Positions 12,318-25,458 of a stretch of 64,000 bases of DNA are shown here, one piece after another. Position 1 is the first letter of the stretch; each line of letters opens with the position of its first letter. Both the position numbers and the translations under genes were made by a program. The notes beneath the pieces were generated by a model. It made no database searches. It was not told the origin of the DNA and worked only from the letters and a program-made list of their open reading frames with translations. This stretch comes from Filobasidium wieringae (Eukaryota > Basidiomycota > Tremellomycetes > Filobasidiales > Filobasidiaceae), in NCBI GenBank assembly GCA_001600055.1, contig BCIV01000009.1:248001-312000 (forward strand), read 5' to 3'.

Positions 12318-12954
12318 AATGATGGGAGGAGTCGCTTGTATCGTTTCCATTGTGTTCACATACAACATACCCCCAACGAGCTGTTATCTATATCCACCCA
12401 GAGTGAGGGTGACTGCTTGTAGCGAGAGCCCGCGCGTTTGAGCGCGTCTAAGCGAGATAAATTGGCTTAGCACGTTCAGCGTAGGCCTCTTTTGTTTGGG
12501 CTTTGTTTTGATGCACACAGAGCAAGTAGTGGGCAGCAGTCAACAACTGCGGCAGCGTCCAAGGTGGATTGACGGTTTAAACCACGGCTGGTGTATACGA
12601 AGGATAGACCATCTCGACGCTCTGTCTTCTGTAACATACGACTGGACTGCTCTCTGTCAGAACGAGCAAATCGGTCAAAGCTGTAAAATCTGTAAGTCCT
12701 CTTATCATGTCACGAGCCCTGAAGTAGATCACCGGACAAAAGGCTAATCGCGAATCGTGCGTGGATCTCTCAACCTAGATCTTCAAATCCAATACGCTGG
12801 GTATCCTTTTCGGCCGACATACGCAATTGATTGAGCTTTACGCCTGTCTCAGCGGCCGGCTCAATCAATACGCCTTTGATCCGGAGGCCCCGCTATCAAT
12901 TGTAACTGCAGCTCGCACTCCTCAGCCAACTCATTGCAGTCCACAAACGACATC
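12318..12954. other. Intergenic region, promoter of SH3 gene
   Basis: 637 bp between two rightward genes. It should contain the otubain 3' end and the promoter of the SH3 gene. It includes a GCGCG-rich patch near 12430-12450 and a perfect 11-bp inverted repeat at 12826-12869. I see no coding exon or RNA gene. Confidence 0.6.
12826..12869. repeat. Perfect 11-bp inverted repeat upstream of SH3 gene
   Basis: ATTGATTGAGC at 12826-12836 is followed after 22 nt by its exact reverse complement GCTCAATCAAT at 12859-12869. It lies about 85 bp before the ATG at 12955, in the likely promoter or 5' UTR. Either a transcription-factor site or an RNA hairpin is possible; the function is unknown. Confidence 0.7.
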
Positions 12955-14478
12955 ATGGTATCTCTCACCGATTCCGGAGTAACCTCACCTGGAGAGACTG
13001 GTAAGGGGAACTCCGAAAGGATTCTTCACCAACCTAGCCCTCATTCGTCCACAAACAGCAACAACACACTCGCCGCAGCTCCGAGACTGATGGACGTACC
13101 GGAAGGAGATGTGGTTAACTTGGCCGAGTCCCAAAGAGCACCATTTAGCAAGAGTGGTATTGGACATGGAGAAGATACCACTGTTTCAATACCCAGCGAG
13201 CTGGTTCAGATAGTGGCTAGCCCAGAGTCTATGAGGGATACCTTCCCTTCCCCTAGCCTTGCTCCTCCCTATCCAACTGCATCGTCATCTACCGCTCTAT
13301 ATCAGACTCAGCCTCTATCCCTCAACACGTCGCAAAGCGCAAGTTCATCGGTTTCCCGCCCCTCCGCATCTAGGAGGACTTCTACGGCTTCCTCCGTCCC
13401 TCCCAACGTCTACCATTCTCCTCGAATCGCTCCTCTCTCCCCAGCATCTTGTAGCAATTCGCCGGCTCCCTCTCGAGCACCAAGCCTTGGGGGTCAACAC
13501 AATCTCTCTACTACGGGGCATGGGCGACAGAGGGCTCTGTCCAAGAGTTCCGCATCATCGTCCGCCCCGCCTAGCGGTGGGGACCTTTCCAGAAGGTCTT
13601 CCGCTGCAGGCGCATGGCGTCAGTCGTTCTCGGGAGGACCACGTATGAGACCCCCATCGACCCTGATTCCTGCTCCAGGTCACGAGGCGGATACCATTCC
13701 TCCTCGTCAGTTGGATGAGGAGAATCAACTCTCCACTGTTAGAGGGCCTTTATTGTCCTCTCTAAGTTTGAGACGCAAGAATTCTGACGTAGTGGTGAGG
13801 GATTTCGGATATACAGCTACCGACGAACGTCATCTTGGAATCTTCCCGCCTGTACCCGGATCCCATTCCCGACCACCGTCTGAATCAGGCGATAAGGACG
13901 ACATATTTTTCACAACTGGGATCAGTCAATTAGGACGGTCCGGGTCACGTGGAGGTTCAGGAAAGAGGAGGAAGAGCTCCTTTGGTGGATGGGCAGGGTT
14001 CTTTGGTGGGTGGGGCAGGAATAGGGATATTAGCGGGGGAAACGGATTGGGATTGGGCAATGTTACCAAGGTGGACACTGATCTAGATCTCAGCGGGGAT
14101 GTTACACCAAGCTCTTCTTACGCCGAGGAAGGGAAGTTCCCTTTGACTTCGGTTGGGGAACGGGAGCAGGAAAGGATTCATCATGACGTATGGGAGGATG
14201 ATGGAGACGCTTCAGGCGACGTGGAAGGGGACGACGACTTTGGACCTGAACCAGTGGGACGATACAAGGCCGCTTATGCGTTTGAAAGTCTGGGTGGACA
14301 CGAAATGAGCGTAGAAGAAGGTGAAATGATCGAGGTCAAAGGTAGAGGAGGCGGAGTTGGTTGGGTCATCGCGGTCAGACTGAGAACAGCGAAGCAATCG
14401 GACGAGATGATGGAAGGACTGGTACCCGAAAGTTACCTCGAACCGGTTCTGGACGAAGCCGACGAGGAGGAAGATTGA
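12955..14478 (+). CDS. SH3 domain protein, Nbp2/Skb5-like
   Basis: Single-exon gene of 507 aa; the start is the first ATG of the frame (12955). Most of the protein is a disordered Ser/Pro/Gly-rich region with many possible phosphorylation sites and a Gly/Trp-rich patch near residue 350 (GGWAGFFGGWGRN). A C-terminal SH3 domain begins at about residue 440: YKAAYAFESLGGHEMSVEEGEMIEVK, GWVIAVRL, then GLVPESYLEPV. (The first stretch is split here only by the usual RT loop.) The closing GLVPE.Y form is the one seen in the Nbp2/Skb5 adaptors, which tether the phosphatase Ptc1 or PAK kinases in the HOG and cell-wall pathways. The SH3 call is firm; the Nbp2-type role is inferred from the motif alone. 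Confidence 0.75.
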   Translation: MVSLTDSGVTSPGETGKGNSERILHQPSPHSSTNSNNTLAAAPRLMDVPEGDVVNLAESQRAPFSKSGIGHGEDTTVSIPSELVQIVASPESMRDTFPSPSLAPPYPTASSSTALYQTQPLSLNTSQSASSSVSRPSASRRTSTASSVPPNVYHSPRIAPLSPASCSNSPAPSRAPSLGGQHNLSTTGHGRQRALSKSSASSSAPPSGGDLSRRSSAAGAWRQSFSGGPRMRPPSTLIPAPGHEADTIPPRQLDEENQLSTVRGPLLSSLSLRRKNSDVVVRDFGYTATDERHLGIFPPVPGSHSRPPSESGDKDDIFFTTGISQLGRSGSRGGSGKRRKSSFGGWAGFFGGWGRNRDISGGNGLGLGNVTKVDTDLDLSGDVTPSSSYAEEGKFPLTSVGEREQERIHHDVWEDDGDASGDVEGDDDFGPEPVGRYKAAYAFESLGGHEMSVEEGEMIEVKGRGGGVGWVIAVRLRTAKQSDEMMEGLVPESYLEPVLDEADEEED

Positions 14479-14952
14479 GAAGGATACCGTACGGATGGAC
14501 GATCGCCCGAGTGAAGGGTTGAACGCAGATTTTACGACATTCTTGCACCACATGACATAGTGGAAGTGATCGGTTCTATAGCTTTGTTGGCTTGTATATT
14601 GATGTGGGAGCGGTACACGGCTTGATTTATACCAGAGGAGCTGCATAGAGGTTGATTACACGAATACATATCATTGGCATGGTCCCTCGCGAAGAGATGG
14701 ACTTGCTAGGATGATGATGTCCGTCACATTGCCGGGTGACGCTGACAGGCAGGGGATCGCCGATGTTGACCGGAATTGCCTCACCTGAATCGTATCATCA
14801 GCTACTATATCCATATAATTCAGTTGGGCACGAACGCCACTGTTCATAAGTTTCTCTTCGCAAGTTCCTCACCTGCTCCCTTCTAAATTGCGGTGCAATC
14901 AGACGGGTTTCAGCCAAATCAACATCAATCGGACAACGCCGGGTTGTCGGTC
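14479..14952. other. Intergenic region
   Basis: 474 bp between two rightward genes, presumably holding a terminator and the promoter of the ABCG gene. An AT-rich TATA-like stretch (CTATATCCATATAATT) lies near 14805-14820. Nothing else was recognised. Confidence 0.5.
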
Positions 14953-17900
14953 ATGAAGGCTATAGCTATATCGGTAGTTCTCTCTGCATTGAGAGTAACT
15001 GCGGCTAATACAGTTTCAGGAGACATCGAGCCTGGATTGTATGCCGGGATAGCATCCGTATCGTCACGAGCAGCTTCGCGATTGCAGAACTCTTCTGTGA
15101 GTCTGGCGAACTGTGCATGAACGCGAATGAAAGCGATCTTACGGTTTTGCGTAATCGACATAGCTCTTAACATCAAACATAAGAAGGCGTAAGTTGAGCA
15201 GCCTCCATCGCTAGATGAGCTCGGTTGTTCATGGTCAATGCGTCAACCACAGCCGAGGAATGCCCACCCTGCTTCAACTGCTTGTTACCAGCCTTTAATT
15301 GTGGACAAGTACGGGTAGTCTACCATGATAGCTTGATCTACGAAATCACTGATGGGTTTATGTCTTCAGTTTGGAGAGTGTAACGCTTTTGACGGACAAT
15401 GTCACTGTCCTGACGGATGGGGTGGCATCGATTGCCTCACGCCGCGTAAGTGTCCTGGGCAGTCAACAGATCATTTCTAGCAAACTGATTGGACCTCTTC
15501 ACGTTCTTCTCAGTGTGCGGGTCATTGGCTGATGCCGATGCACGATATCCCCGACCAGACGGAGAGAAGTGCGAGTGCCAAGAAGGCTGGAGCGGAATCA
15601 ACTGCAACGGTAAGATCGTCTGCTCCATCCGTTGATACGCAAGATATGATACTGAGCCAATCGTCCTGTTTCCAGTTTGTGAAACGGATAAAGCATGCGC
15701 GGCTCTTAAGCCGAGATACCCGGGTGAAGGATTTGACCTAGAGAATGGCGAAGACGAGGACGAACCAGATATGGTTTGCTATAAGGGCGGCTTGGCTGTT
15801 GAGCAGAACTATCAAATGTGTGACGTGACCAGTAAGTTGTAATCCTGGTCGTGACGATAGCTGCTTTGCTTACGATACTTCTTACCGCTTTGGTACGTCG
15901 TAGATCGCAAAATTATCGATACTATTCCCAAACAGAAGAAGCCTCAAGTCACCTTCTCTTGTAAGAAGGGACCTTCCGGTAATGCAACGCTGGATGCCAA
16001 ATCAGGCAGTTATCAGCATCCCCTCTTCGCTCCTTTTGGCTCGAACATGGAAGAATCGGTGCTGGCGGCTGATGATAGCGAGGGCACCTGTTCTTTCCAA
16101 TTCTGGGTAGACTCCATTGAGAGTTTCTATTGCAAACTTGATGGCTGTGGCTGGGAAGGAAAAGGTGGCGCCGGTAAGTGGGACCGTCACTAGAAACATC
16201 GCCCAATTCTGACGTTCTGTTACGGTATAGAAACCAATAAGACTAATTATCAATGCAAGACTATTGAGTGCGCTTGTGTTGCAGATCGATTCCTGTGCGG
16301 AGAAGATGGCAGCGTTAGTAAGTAGCTTTCCGCTTACGCTGTATATCCTTGAGAATTGAATTTTGATCTCTCAGATATCGACGAGTTCCTTGTCGAAGAA
16401 GTCAAAGGACCAGCATCTTTCCAGTGCGAGACTGGCAAAGGTTGTTCCTTTAAAGAGCCTGCTATGGATCAGCTGATCAACGATATTTTCGGAGATGAAT
16501 CGATTACCCTGGATTGTGACAGCGGAGAATGCTTGCATCGTACTCAGGTTCCTGGATACGAGGTAGGTCATTCTTACCCTAGATCATACCTGAAAAGCTA
16601 AATAATCAGCACGACAGGCTCCTGAGCTGCCAAACAACAGGCTCTGGGTCGGTATCAGTGCAGGAGCAGCCGCTCTTGTCTTCTTGCTTGCAGTCTTCTG
16701 TAAGTACGCTCGGTCCCTTCTGCTATTTCTCGCTCATCCGCTTCGTTTACAGTGGTCTGGTTCTTTGGCCGATCGAAGAAGCATCCCAAAGGCTTTGGAG
16801 GTATTCAATTGCCCTCCGATGAGGCATCGAAACTCATGGCAGATCACATCCCGGCCACCCTACATTTTGAAGAGGTTTCTTACGCAGTGAAAAACAGAGC
16901 CATTCTTACAGATGTCACTGGTTCTGTTGCTCCTGGCCAGATCATGGCTATTCTTGGGGCATCTGGTGCTGGTAAATCCACATTCTTGGATATCTTGGCT
17001 CGTAAGGATAAGCGCGGCAGAGTTGGTGGGAAATTATACATCAACGGCAGAGAGATAGATGACAACGACCTTTACAAGAGGGTCATCGGATTTGTCGACC
17101 AGGAAGACACGTTGATGCCTACGCTCACAGTGTATGAGACTGTCTTATACTCGGCCATACTGCGACTTCCCAAGGACATGAGCCTGGAAGCTAAGAAATT
17201 CCGAACTTTGGAAACCATGAACGAGCTCGGCATTCTCGGAATCAAAGACTCTCGCATCGGAGAGTCTGGAAAACGTTCCATCTCGGGAGGAGAAAAGAGA
17301 AGGGTCTCTATAGCCTGCGAGTTGGTGACCAGCCCTTCCATCTTGTTTCTGGACGAGCCTACAAGTGGTAGGTATGGATCTAGTCGATGACTGAAGCCAC
17401 ATTAGCTAATTCCCTTTGTCCTAAAAGGGTTGGATTCGTATAATGCTTACAACGTTGTAGAGTCCCTCAGCACGCTGGCGAAGCAGTATAACCGGACTGT
17501 AGTCTTCACCATCCATCAACCTCAAAGCAATATTACCTCGATGTTCGATAGACTATTGCTTCTTTCCAAAGGACGTCTTGTATACTCTGGGGATTTCAAG
17601 CAGTGTCAAGAACATTTCAGTCAGCTTGGTCACACATGCCCCTCCGGGTATAACATCGCGGACTATCTAAGTAAGATCAAGCTCTGTCTTCTTCAGTTCT
17701 GATCATTGATATTACTTGATTCTCCTTAGTCGATGCGACGACCAAAGCTGCAGGCGATCATCGTTCGGACAGAAATGAGACCATTGCCCGTGTGGACGTA
17801 GAGACTGGCTATACCTCTTCAGCGAGTTCGCTTAATGATATGTCGCCTCACGGTTCTGAAAGGAGCGCAACCTCATCTTCGATCGTCAATCAAATCAAAG

Positions 17901-19246
17901 CGAAAGCGGTTGAAGCCTTTCACTCGATCAAATCTAGCAATTCAGAAGAGCCAGTGGTCACTCCGGCTATGCCAGAAAAGCTCGCTCATCTGGTCCTAGG
18001 TTTCAAAGACAGTGATCAGGCTAAGATCACCGAAGCAGAGATACATCGTCTTCATCATGGCGTGGGTCTGAACGGCCTTCAAGAGGTCTCAGGCGAAACC
18101 ACCCCTTTCAGGACATATAAGCGAGCGAGTTGGGCTCTTCAGTTCAAAACGCTTAGTAGCCGGGCTTTTAAGAATCTTTACAGGTGAGAGAATACTGCAC
18201 CCACATGAAGCTGGATGAAGCTCATATAGCGTTCGCAGGAATCCGCTCTTGATGGCTGCTCACTATATTGTAGCCATCGTCGTTGCGCGTGAGTCATTCT
18301 TAAGCCGCTTTCTAAAGAGCTCGACTGAGCAAGCAACGCAACAGTATTCTGTGGATTTTTCTTTTACCGAGTGACCAACGACATTCCTGGCTTCCAGAAT
18401 CGACTTGGGCTGTTCTTTTTCATTTTATCGCTATTCGGCTTCTCATGCTTGTCTTCAATCGGCGTCTTCTCGAATGAGAGAATTTTATTCATGCGAGAGA
18501 GGTAAGCTCTTAGATTGCATATCAGATGCAGCGTGCCGACTGCCTTGATTCATAGGGCGAACGGTTACTATTCTCCGTTCATCTACTTTATTACCAAAGT
18601 CCTTTTCGATACCTTGCCTCTTAGGGTCATCCCTCCTTTCGTCCTCGGATCGATCGTTTACGGCTTAGCTGGGCTCAACCCGGAGGTTTCGTGCTTCTGG
18701 AAATTCATTCTTACTCTGGTCCTCTTTAATCTGGCCGCTTCTAGCGTGATTCTCTTCTTGAGCATCGCAGTCGCCGATACGGGTGTTGCCAATTTGCTTG
18801 GGAGTTTAGTAATGCTTTACAAGTAAGCGGTACAAATCGATTATTATGCCTACTAAGGACGCTTATCCTTGTCCTCATCTTAGCCTTCTATTCGCCGGTC
18901 TGTTGATGAACTATGATCGGGTACCCAAGGGCTTACGATGGATGCAGACAACATCGTTCTTCCATGCCGCATATGAAGCACTACTGGTCAACGAGTTGCG
19001 CTATCTGCAATTAATCGAGCACAAAGTAAGCTCCATGCATTGTGACAGATCAACAGACGTCTTGCTGACTTCTAACCTCAGTTTGGACTCGATATACAAG
19101 TCCCTTCTGCGACCATTTTGTCGTCGTTCGGGTTCCACGCTCAGGCGTTCTGGTGGCCAGATATCTCGCTCTTATGCATCGTGTTCGGAGGCGCCTTGGT
19201 CGCTTCTTATCTAGCACTACAATTGCTCGTCAAAGAAAGGCGTTAG
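14953..19246 (+). CDS. ADP1: Adp1-type ABCG transporter with lumenal EGF-like head
   Basis: ATP-driven half-size ABCG transporter of the fungal Adp1 group; the substrate is unknown. I read 18 short exons. The start ATG at 14953 gives a hydrophobic signal sequence ([18 protein letters not shown]). A 25-nt exon at 15164-15188 follows, then cysteine-rich EGF-like modules ([31 protein letters not shown]) and a disulfide-rich lumenal domain. The first membrane span is near 16640-16770. The single NBD has Walker [10 protein letters not shown], signature ISGGEKRR, Walker [11 protein letters not shown] and H-loop TIHQP. A Ser-rich linker precedes the ABC2 membrane domain (exons from about 18124), which has about six spans and ends KERR. 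The layout and length match Adp1. The stop lies 198 bp from that of the convergent WDR59 gene. Confidence 0.92.
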
Positions 19247-19444
19247 ATTAGGTGTTTCATTCTTGTACGACTTAGAGTATTCGCAACGCCACGCAATAAA
19301 TTCGCCAATCATGCTACAATCAAGATAATCCGCTGCGATGCATTCACCCATTGTATTCGGTGCGATAACGATTATACAACTTTGTCTTCCATATACCCTA
19401 TATATACTACATACCTGCAATGTAATATAGGTCCACGTTCCAGA

Positions 19445-22400
19445 TCAGGTGGCATGTGAGAAATATTGGCTGAAATCAGGAGTCAAATGCCGAATCTGGG
19501 CTTTGGCAAACATCCCAAGGGTTCTGCTGGGTAGAGGGTCTTGCCTTCCGTACGTGGAGGATTCGTTTGCGAGCGATCTCGAAGGAGTGTTTGCAAAGAC
19601 TTCTTCTCGAGGCGATGTGATGGAAGTTTCTACAGGTGTTATGGCGGCTTCATCCACTTGCATGGTCCCATTAAAACCGTATGAAAGGTTGCAAGAACAA
19701 TCGCAACCGGACGAGCAAGTGACATCGGCAGACTCTGCTATAGTGACCGTTGACGCAACTTTCGCACATGCGGCGTGGGTTTGGTGAAGACATAAGGTGC
19801 AAACCATTGCCAAACCTAGACGATTACCCGAACCCTTAGCTTTTGAAAGGGATTGTAATTCGGGTGACTCACCTTTGATGGGCAATCGACAGAATGAACA
19901 GGAAGGCAATTTAGCCCGGCGACAGGTACACGCTTGTGTGCTGTCGTCTCGGATCTCATATCCACATTTTGTACATACAGACAGAGCCGCTGCAAGAAGA
20001 ATCGCAAGAGATCAGCGATGGACCGGCTTACATCTCTACCATTGAACTTACTCAAATCGTTGTGCTGCTGAGAAACAAGTTCTTCCGCAATCATGATACT
20101 AGATGAAAGGAATTCGTTGCGACAAGAATGCAATTGCCATCGCAACAGCATGTCGCAATACAGCAAGATCACTCCGTAAGGATCAAACAAGCTTGACCAT
20201 GCCTCTTGAATACTGCGCTAGACTCTTAGCCCGCATCTTGAGTATACAATTGAAATTCACTTACTGGACGCGGTTTTCGCGTGACCGCACATCCCCACGG
20301 ATTTGCCATACTCTTTGTTTGCTGTGCCGAGGATTATGCGAAACAGAAGCATGTCTAGAGAGGCTCCTCTTGCTCATCGACGACGGAATGCCTGGCGTAA
20401 AGGTAACGCGAGGATTCTTGGACCCGGAGGCAGATTGCGAAGAGCCTAAACTGGAGTCCATGGGTACACTCCTCAAAGAAGAGCCAGATGCGGGAGATAT
20501 CCCATCTGGCGAGAACGAGTCTGAAGGCTTGCGGAACAGCTGTTGCCGGAAGCTGTCCCTTCGAGGGCTGGCTGAACGAGTTGGACGCCGCAGATTCGCT
20601 GGGACAGGCATTGGGCGAGGCCGGCCCTGCTCACAATCGTAATCTGGAGTGTAAGCAGATATATCCGAGCCCTTGCGGTCGCGATGACCAAAGCTTCCTG
20701 GCATAGACGCAAGGCTGTTGCTGAACGGTAGGATCTGAGAGAAGTTGCTCGATAAACCGGCGAAATATGGACCCAGCGGAGAGGGAGAGGGAGCACGCGG
20801 CGTCGGCTGATCAGAGTTGACAACAGACCTGCTTCGAGAAGGTTCACGAGAATTGAAATAGTCGGTCTCGATGACCTTTTGTTGACTGCGGTTATGGCTA
20901 GCCTCGTCCGACACTACAGCACGTCGAAGCGTCAGTCTCTACTCCAACCAGTACAGTCCTGTCAGCCGTGAACGTACCATAGGTGACAGTTTCGGCTTCA
21001 TGCTCAACAAGAATGAGAAGTAGGGTTGCGATCAATTGAACCTCTCGTGCATCCACCAAAGCAGAGAACCTGACATTCACAATCAACGATCATGAATGTC
21101 AACGATTATAATTCGGTTACTGACAGATCTTTAAGCATAGCCATATCACGGGGCAAGATGCCTTGATCTAATGAACTATAGAGCGTTCGCTGATTTCTAA
21201 GTGGGGGAGGCCGTCCGATCGTTGTCGAAATGTCCACGTCGTTCTCTAAGGCTTTAGGTGAAAGCATGGCGGCAACAATCTCCCAGATCAATGCGTGGTC
21301 AGACCTGCCTGCAGTCAGAGCATACTTCGAGTTGGTATGACAGGCATTTGGGCCTCCCTTAAGTAGATATCGCTCAGCCAAATGTCGCGACGGATGGCCA
21401 AATGCCGCTGAGCCGTTCACAGTCAAGATTGAGGTAGGCTTCTGTAGTGATGTGAGCATACGGTTTTGGGGTTTGACGTTTGTGTGGTGTAACGATCCGT
21501 CCGCCGTAATGAGTTGAGTCTAGTGATAAGAGGTCAGCGTTGCATTTGACGGGGTTCGCCCTAACTTAGATGACCAACCTTGCGGATGCCAGCGGCGAAA
21601 GAAAACCCAGCTAATTCCGCCTGCCTTTTTCTACTCTTGTTGTTCTTCAATTCACTCAGTCTGGACAATGCAGACATTGCCTTCAATAATACCGTATTGC
21701 TTTTGGCATTGTTTACGCTTAAAGTATTGTTGCCATTGTTTCCAGATGGCGATCGAGACAACGATGGTATTCTACGACCGTTTTGCGGTTCTTCCTTGGT
21801 CCGGAAGACGACAAGTTCCCCTGTAAGTATATACAGTAAATGCTTGCGGTTCATGCAGAGAAGAAAGGGAAACGATTTACCATTAGGTCCCCAAGACATT
21901 CCACACGTCCTTTTACTTGGTACATTGAACTCTTTCTGCATATCTATATCCGACTCAGAATCGGAGTCTGCATCTATGACATCGACTCTGGCTTTGCGTT
22001 CATCGTGTCCCAAAAGATATGAGATGCATGCAGCCAAAGAAGGTCGCTGTTCATTGCAGATTTCGTGTAATCTCCGTTTCAAAGTTTCGTGAGTGGCCGG
22101 CGCAATTTCAGGTCGTTCAATGAGCTTAAAAGCAGGACACCCGCTGGGTCCCGTTTTTCGAGGATAACCTGCTGGAAACCGAAACAATATTCGAGTGTAC
22201 ACCATGCGAGCTCCTTCGCCCCATGGACCTTTTAGAGATACAGCACATTGTCGCTTGCGAAAGTCCAACTGTTGAAGCCAAAATCAGTCTAAGTGAGGTC
22301 GCGATGTATGCGCGAATATTTACGTTCTGGCTCTCAAACTTGGCTCTAGGAAACGCCACTTTAACTTGTCGAATTCTAGATGAACACGCCTAAGATTAGC

Positions 22401-25159
22401 TTAGCCTTCTGGTGGTACGCTTGATCAGTCCTCACTCGTCTGCAAGATCCATGTTGGCCTTTTCATCATCGTCAAAATCTAGTTGAGCGCTGCCTCTTCG
22501 TTCCGTATTCAGGCCCTTGATCGAGAATGACATGGGGTTTCCCGGTGTCATCGGAAAACCTTCTAGGGAGTGAGTGCCCGAATCTGAGCCTTTCCTTGAG
22601 AGTGATTCAAACCGCGAGGTGCGCTGAGACGTATGCATGGAACTATCGAAAGATGATCTAGTCTTGCCCTCCCGGCGGATCTGGATTTGAACACGGATGA
22701 ATATAGGGCAGCAGTCGATCATAAGCTGATGGCTTACGGTTGAAACACCGTTGAGCCACTCGAGCTGATCTATCGCTTTCCGCCTTTTATTCCCCTTTCC
22801 AACAGGTCCTCTAGTCATAACGGCAGCTTTGGCAGGCTCGGTGATGACCAAATCAGTTTTCCATTTCGGCTTGAGGTTCAATGCGGACGACCCTTTCGGA
22901 TCTAGGTGTGCCCGCATAGACATGATACGACCCCGACCGTCTCGTGGAAACTCTGCTGAGACAGGAGATGGCTTTGCTATGGTAGAGCATCCGTTTGTGG
23001 ATTGACCGCCGAGCATAAGACTTGCAGATAATGAGGGTGGCTCCGGCGGATCCCATGTAGCATAAGAGATATCGGGGGCATTACGACGGGAGACCAGCAC
23101 TACGATATTGTTTTCGTAAGTATCACTGAGGATGCAGAAGGAATCGCTGTACCCACAATCGATTGGAGCCCCCTTTCGATAACCAGCGCGCTAGGTACAC
23201 GCGGGATTCAACCGTGTGCAAATTCTGAAAAGCCTGGACTGAACTTACTGCGAGCACATCTCTTTGTACAGGAATCATGCGCAGACGGCGATCTTTTGAC
23301 CATGTGATCAATTGGAACTCGCGGTCCTCTGCAATGAATCCACACATGATGTCAAGAGCCTCCTAGCCTTGCTGGAAACGAGCAGCTTACCATAGTCAGC
23401 ATCGTGGCCTCCGCGCGTTCGCCAGACGAACTCCTTGACAGGCGCATCGTATTCCTCAAATCTCTCTATCGGACCGGACCCCTGGTTCTTTCCCCACATT
23501 TCCAAGGCCGATGTACCCCTCTGAGGTAGACTGAGAACTCCTCTGCCGAACGGAAGATTTCTGGCCCGCCATACCGGGTTTTTCGTATGAATTACGGAAG
23601 ATGGTGCTTTTGGTGCTGGCAGAGACGGGAAATAAACGTTCCGCTGGTATCTGTTTTCGTGATCATCGGATAGATCATCGATCGTCCAGTACTTAATGGT
23701 CTTGTCTGGAATTTGACCGTTTTAGCTTTCCACTTCAACTATAATGTGTAGACGAGATAATCACCTAGTGAACATGTAGTGATCTGATGTCGAGTTCTTC
23801 TGTCCCAGTCGATACCGTATATCCGGTCATCGTGCGCCTGAAAGGAGGTGATAGGAATCGCTCCTTTCTATGGTGCCCAAATAATGATGCTCAGCAATCC
23901 GGACTGCGCTTACTGCCTGTCAAGTGCGTACTCTCGTGTCCCAAATGCACAACCGGTTACCATGACTGCTGGCAAGTATATGGTCATGCTGACGATTCCA
24001 TTTCACCTGAGTCGCAGCGTCTCCCCAATCCGCCAACCTGACCACTGCTCTGTCGTTGTCTTTGACACGGATATCCCATCCCTTGACTGACCCATCAATC
24101 GACGTTGTCGCCATGAAGTTGGGATTTCGAGCATGCCAATTGATATCTGTAATGCTCCTCTCATGGGCGGAAATAATACGTGACAAGCACGTAGAAGGAG
24201 AGGTTGAGCATAGATCCCAGAGTAACAGTTTTTGTGAGGAGGTGGTGAGGATCAAGTTGGATGTTGCTGGATGGGGAGACCATTGACAGCTGACGAAGAA
24301 GCTTCATCAGTCTTAGACTCGACAGTCGCGTGGCCGTTGTATAACCTTACTCTGCAACCTGCCATGTTCCGCCTTGCGGCACCCATCTCGGAGCTTGATC
24401 TGGCACTTGCATATCGAGGATGAACAGTCCCTTCCGTCTATAGATTGTTTAGCTTATAGCCGAGACAAGATAATTCGAGGAGACATAGGCTTACGATGCT
24501 AAGCAAACATCCCTCGAAGACGGACTGATAGATAATGATCCAACAGGTTCATTGACGATCAGCGCTGCGAAAGGTTTCTCCGTTAGCATGATAGGACAGT
24601 CGGATCGTGCGATGCGAGGTCATCAACCTTATCGCCCTGACTTACACCTCTCCTTGTAGAAATCATCCTCTTGTTCTCTTTCCTCTCTTTGAGCTTCCTC
24701 TGCCATCATCTGCTCGTAGTCCCATTTCCTCGAAGTCCTCCTTGAAGACAATGGGGGAGGTACGGAAGAGGTAGTAGCTCTAACCACTGTCTGAGTGCTT
24801 GTACTGCTACGCAAAATCATCGGTCTTTTCAAATTATACCTGCCCCGATCATTTGAGCTGACAGGGGAACAAGCACCACTCGATGGACGACTCGGAGGTC
24901 GCACATCTATTACGGATTCGAGACCTTCCAAGTCATGGAGACCTTCGTCATCTTCTCGGTTTCCCAAGCTGTCTGGACCTGGTGTATCGTCCGGAAGGGG
25001 CAAAGAAGTCGACCTCAGAGGAGAATGTGTGGGAAAGTTCCTTCGCAGGTTCAGAGGCGCAAGCGTATCTCTCGACCTGGATGAGTGAGACGTCGGAGAC
25101 GGCAGTCGGGAAGGAGGTAGCGGTATGCGAGCTGGTGACGGAGTTGAGGGGGACGTCAT
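19445..25159 (-). CDS. MTC5: WDR59/Mtc5, SEA (GATOR) complex WD40-RWD-zinc protein
   Basis: Subunit of the vacuole/lysosome-associated SEA complex (Mtc5/Sea3 in yeast, WDR59 in GATOR2), which tunes TORC1 in response to amino acids. The start ATG is at 25159; about ten exons run to the stop at 19445. A disordered Ser/Pro-rich head (about 170 aa) is followed by a WD40 propeller: WDLCSTSPS, SAHERSITDINWHARNPN, SIDGSVKGWDIRV, HILASSHGNRLCIWD. An RWD domain comes next (22359-21561: VYTRILFRFPAGYP, then RTCGMSWGPNG, a family hallmark). A Ser-rich linker leads to a C-terminal zinc-binding module (CSFCRLPIKG, VCTLCLHQTHAACA, CSSGCDCSC). The domain order matches the family. The head is longer than in yeast. 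It is divergent from SPC3, with 299 bp shared. Confidence 0.88.
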
Positions 25160-25458
25160 AGCGTTCCAGGGGAAGTTTCAATTGAGACCATTGGCAGAAG
25201 AATACGTAAGCCCATGTAGTTGCTCAAGATGAACCAATGAGTTGTAGTCTTTCTGGGCGATATGTGAGCCTTCCAGCAGCTTGGAATAGGTTGCCTGATA
25301 AGATCCTTGAACACCGAGCTTGATTATCGGAAGCAAATCCATGAACCTGTATGAATCGAACGTTTCGAGTTCGTGTCCAAGTCGTCATACACTGCATCAT
25401 ACCGTTCTGACTCGGTCAGTCATACTAATATCCAGGTCTGAGGTGAAACCGGTCCAAG
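25160..25458. promoter_or_regulatory. Shared divergent promoter of WDR59 and SPC3
   Basis: Only 299 bp separate the two start codons, so both promoters must lie here. I do not recognise a specific element. Confidence 0.5.
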
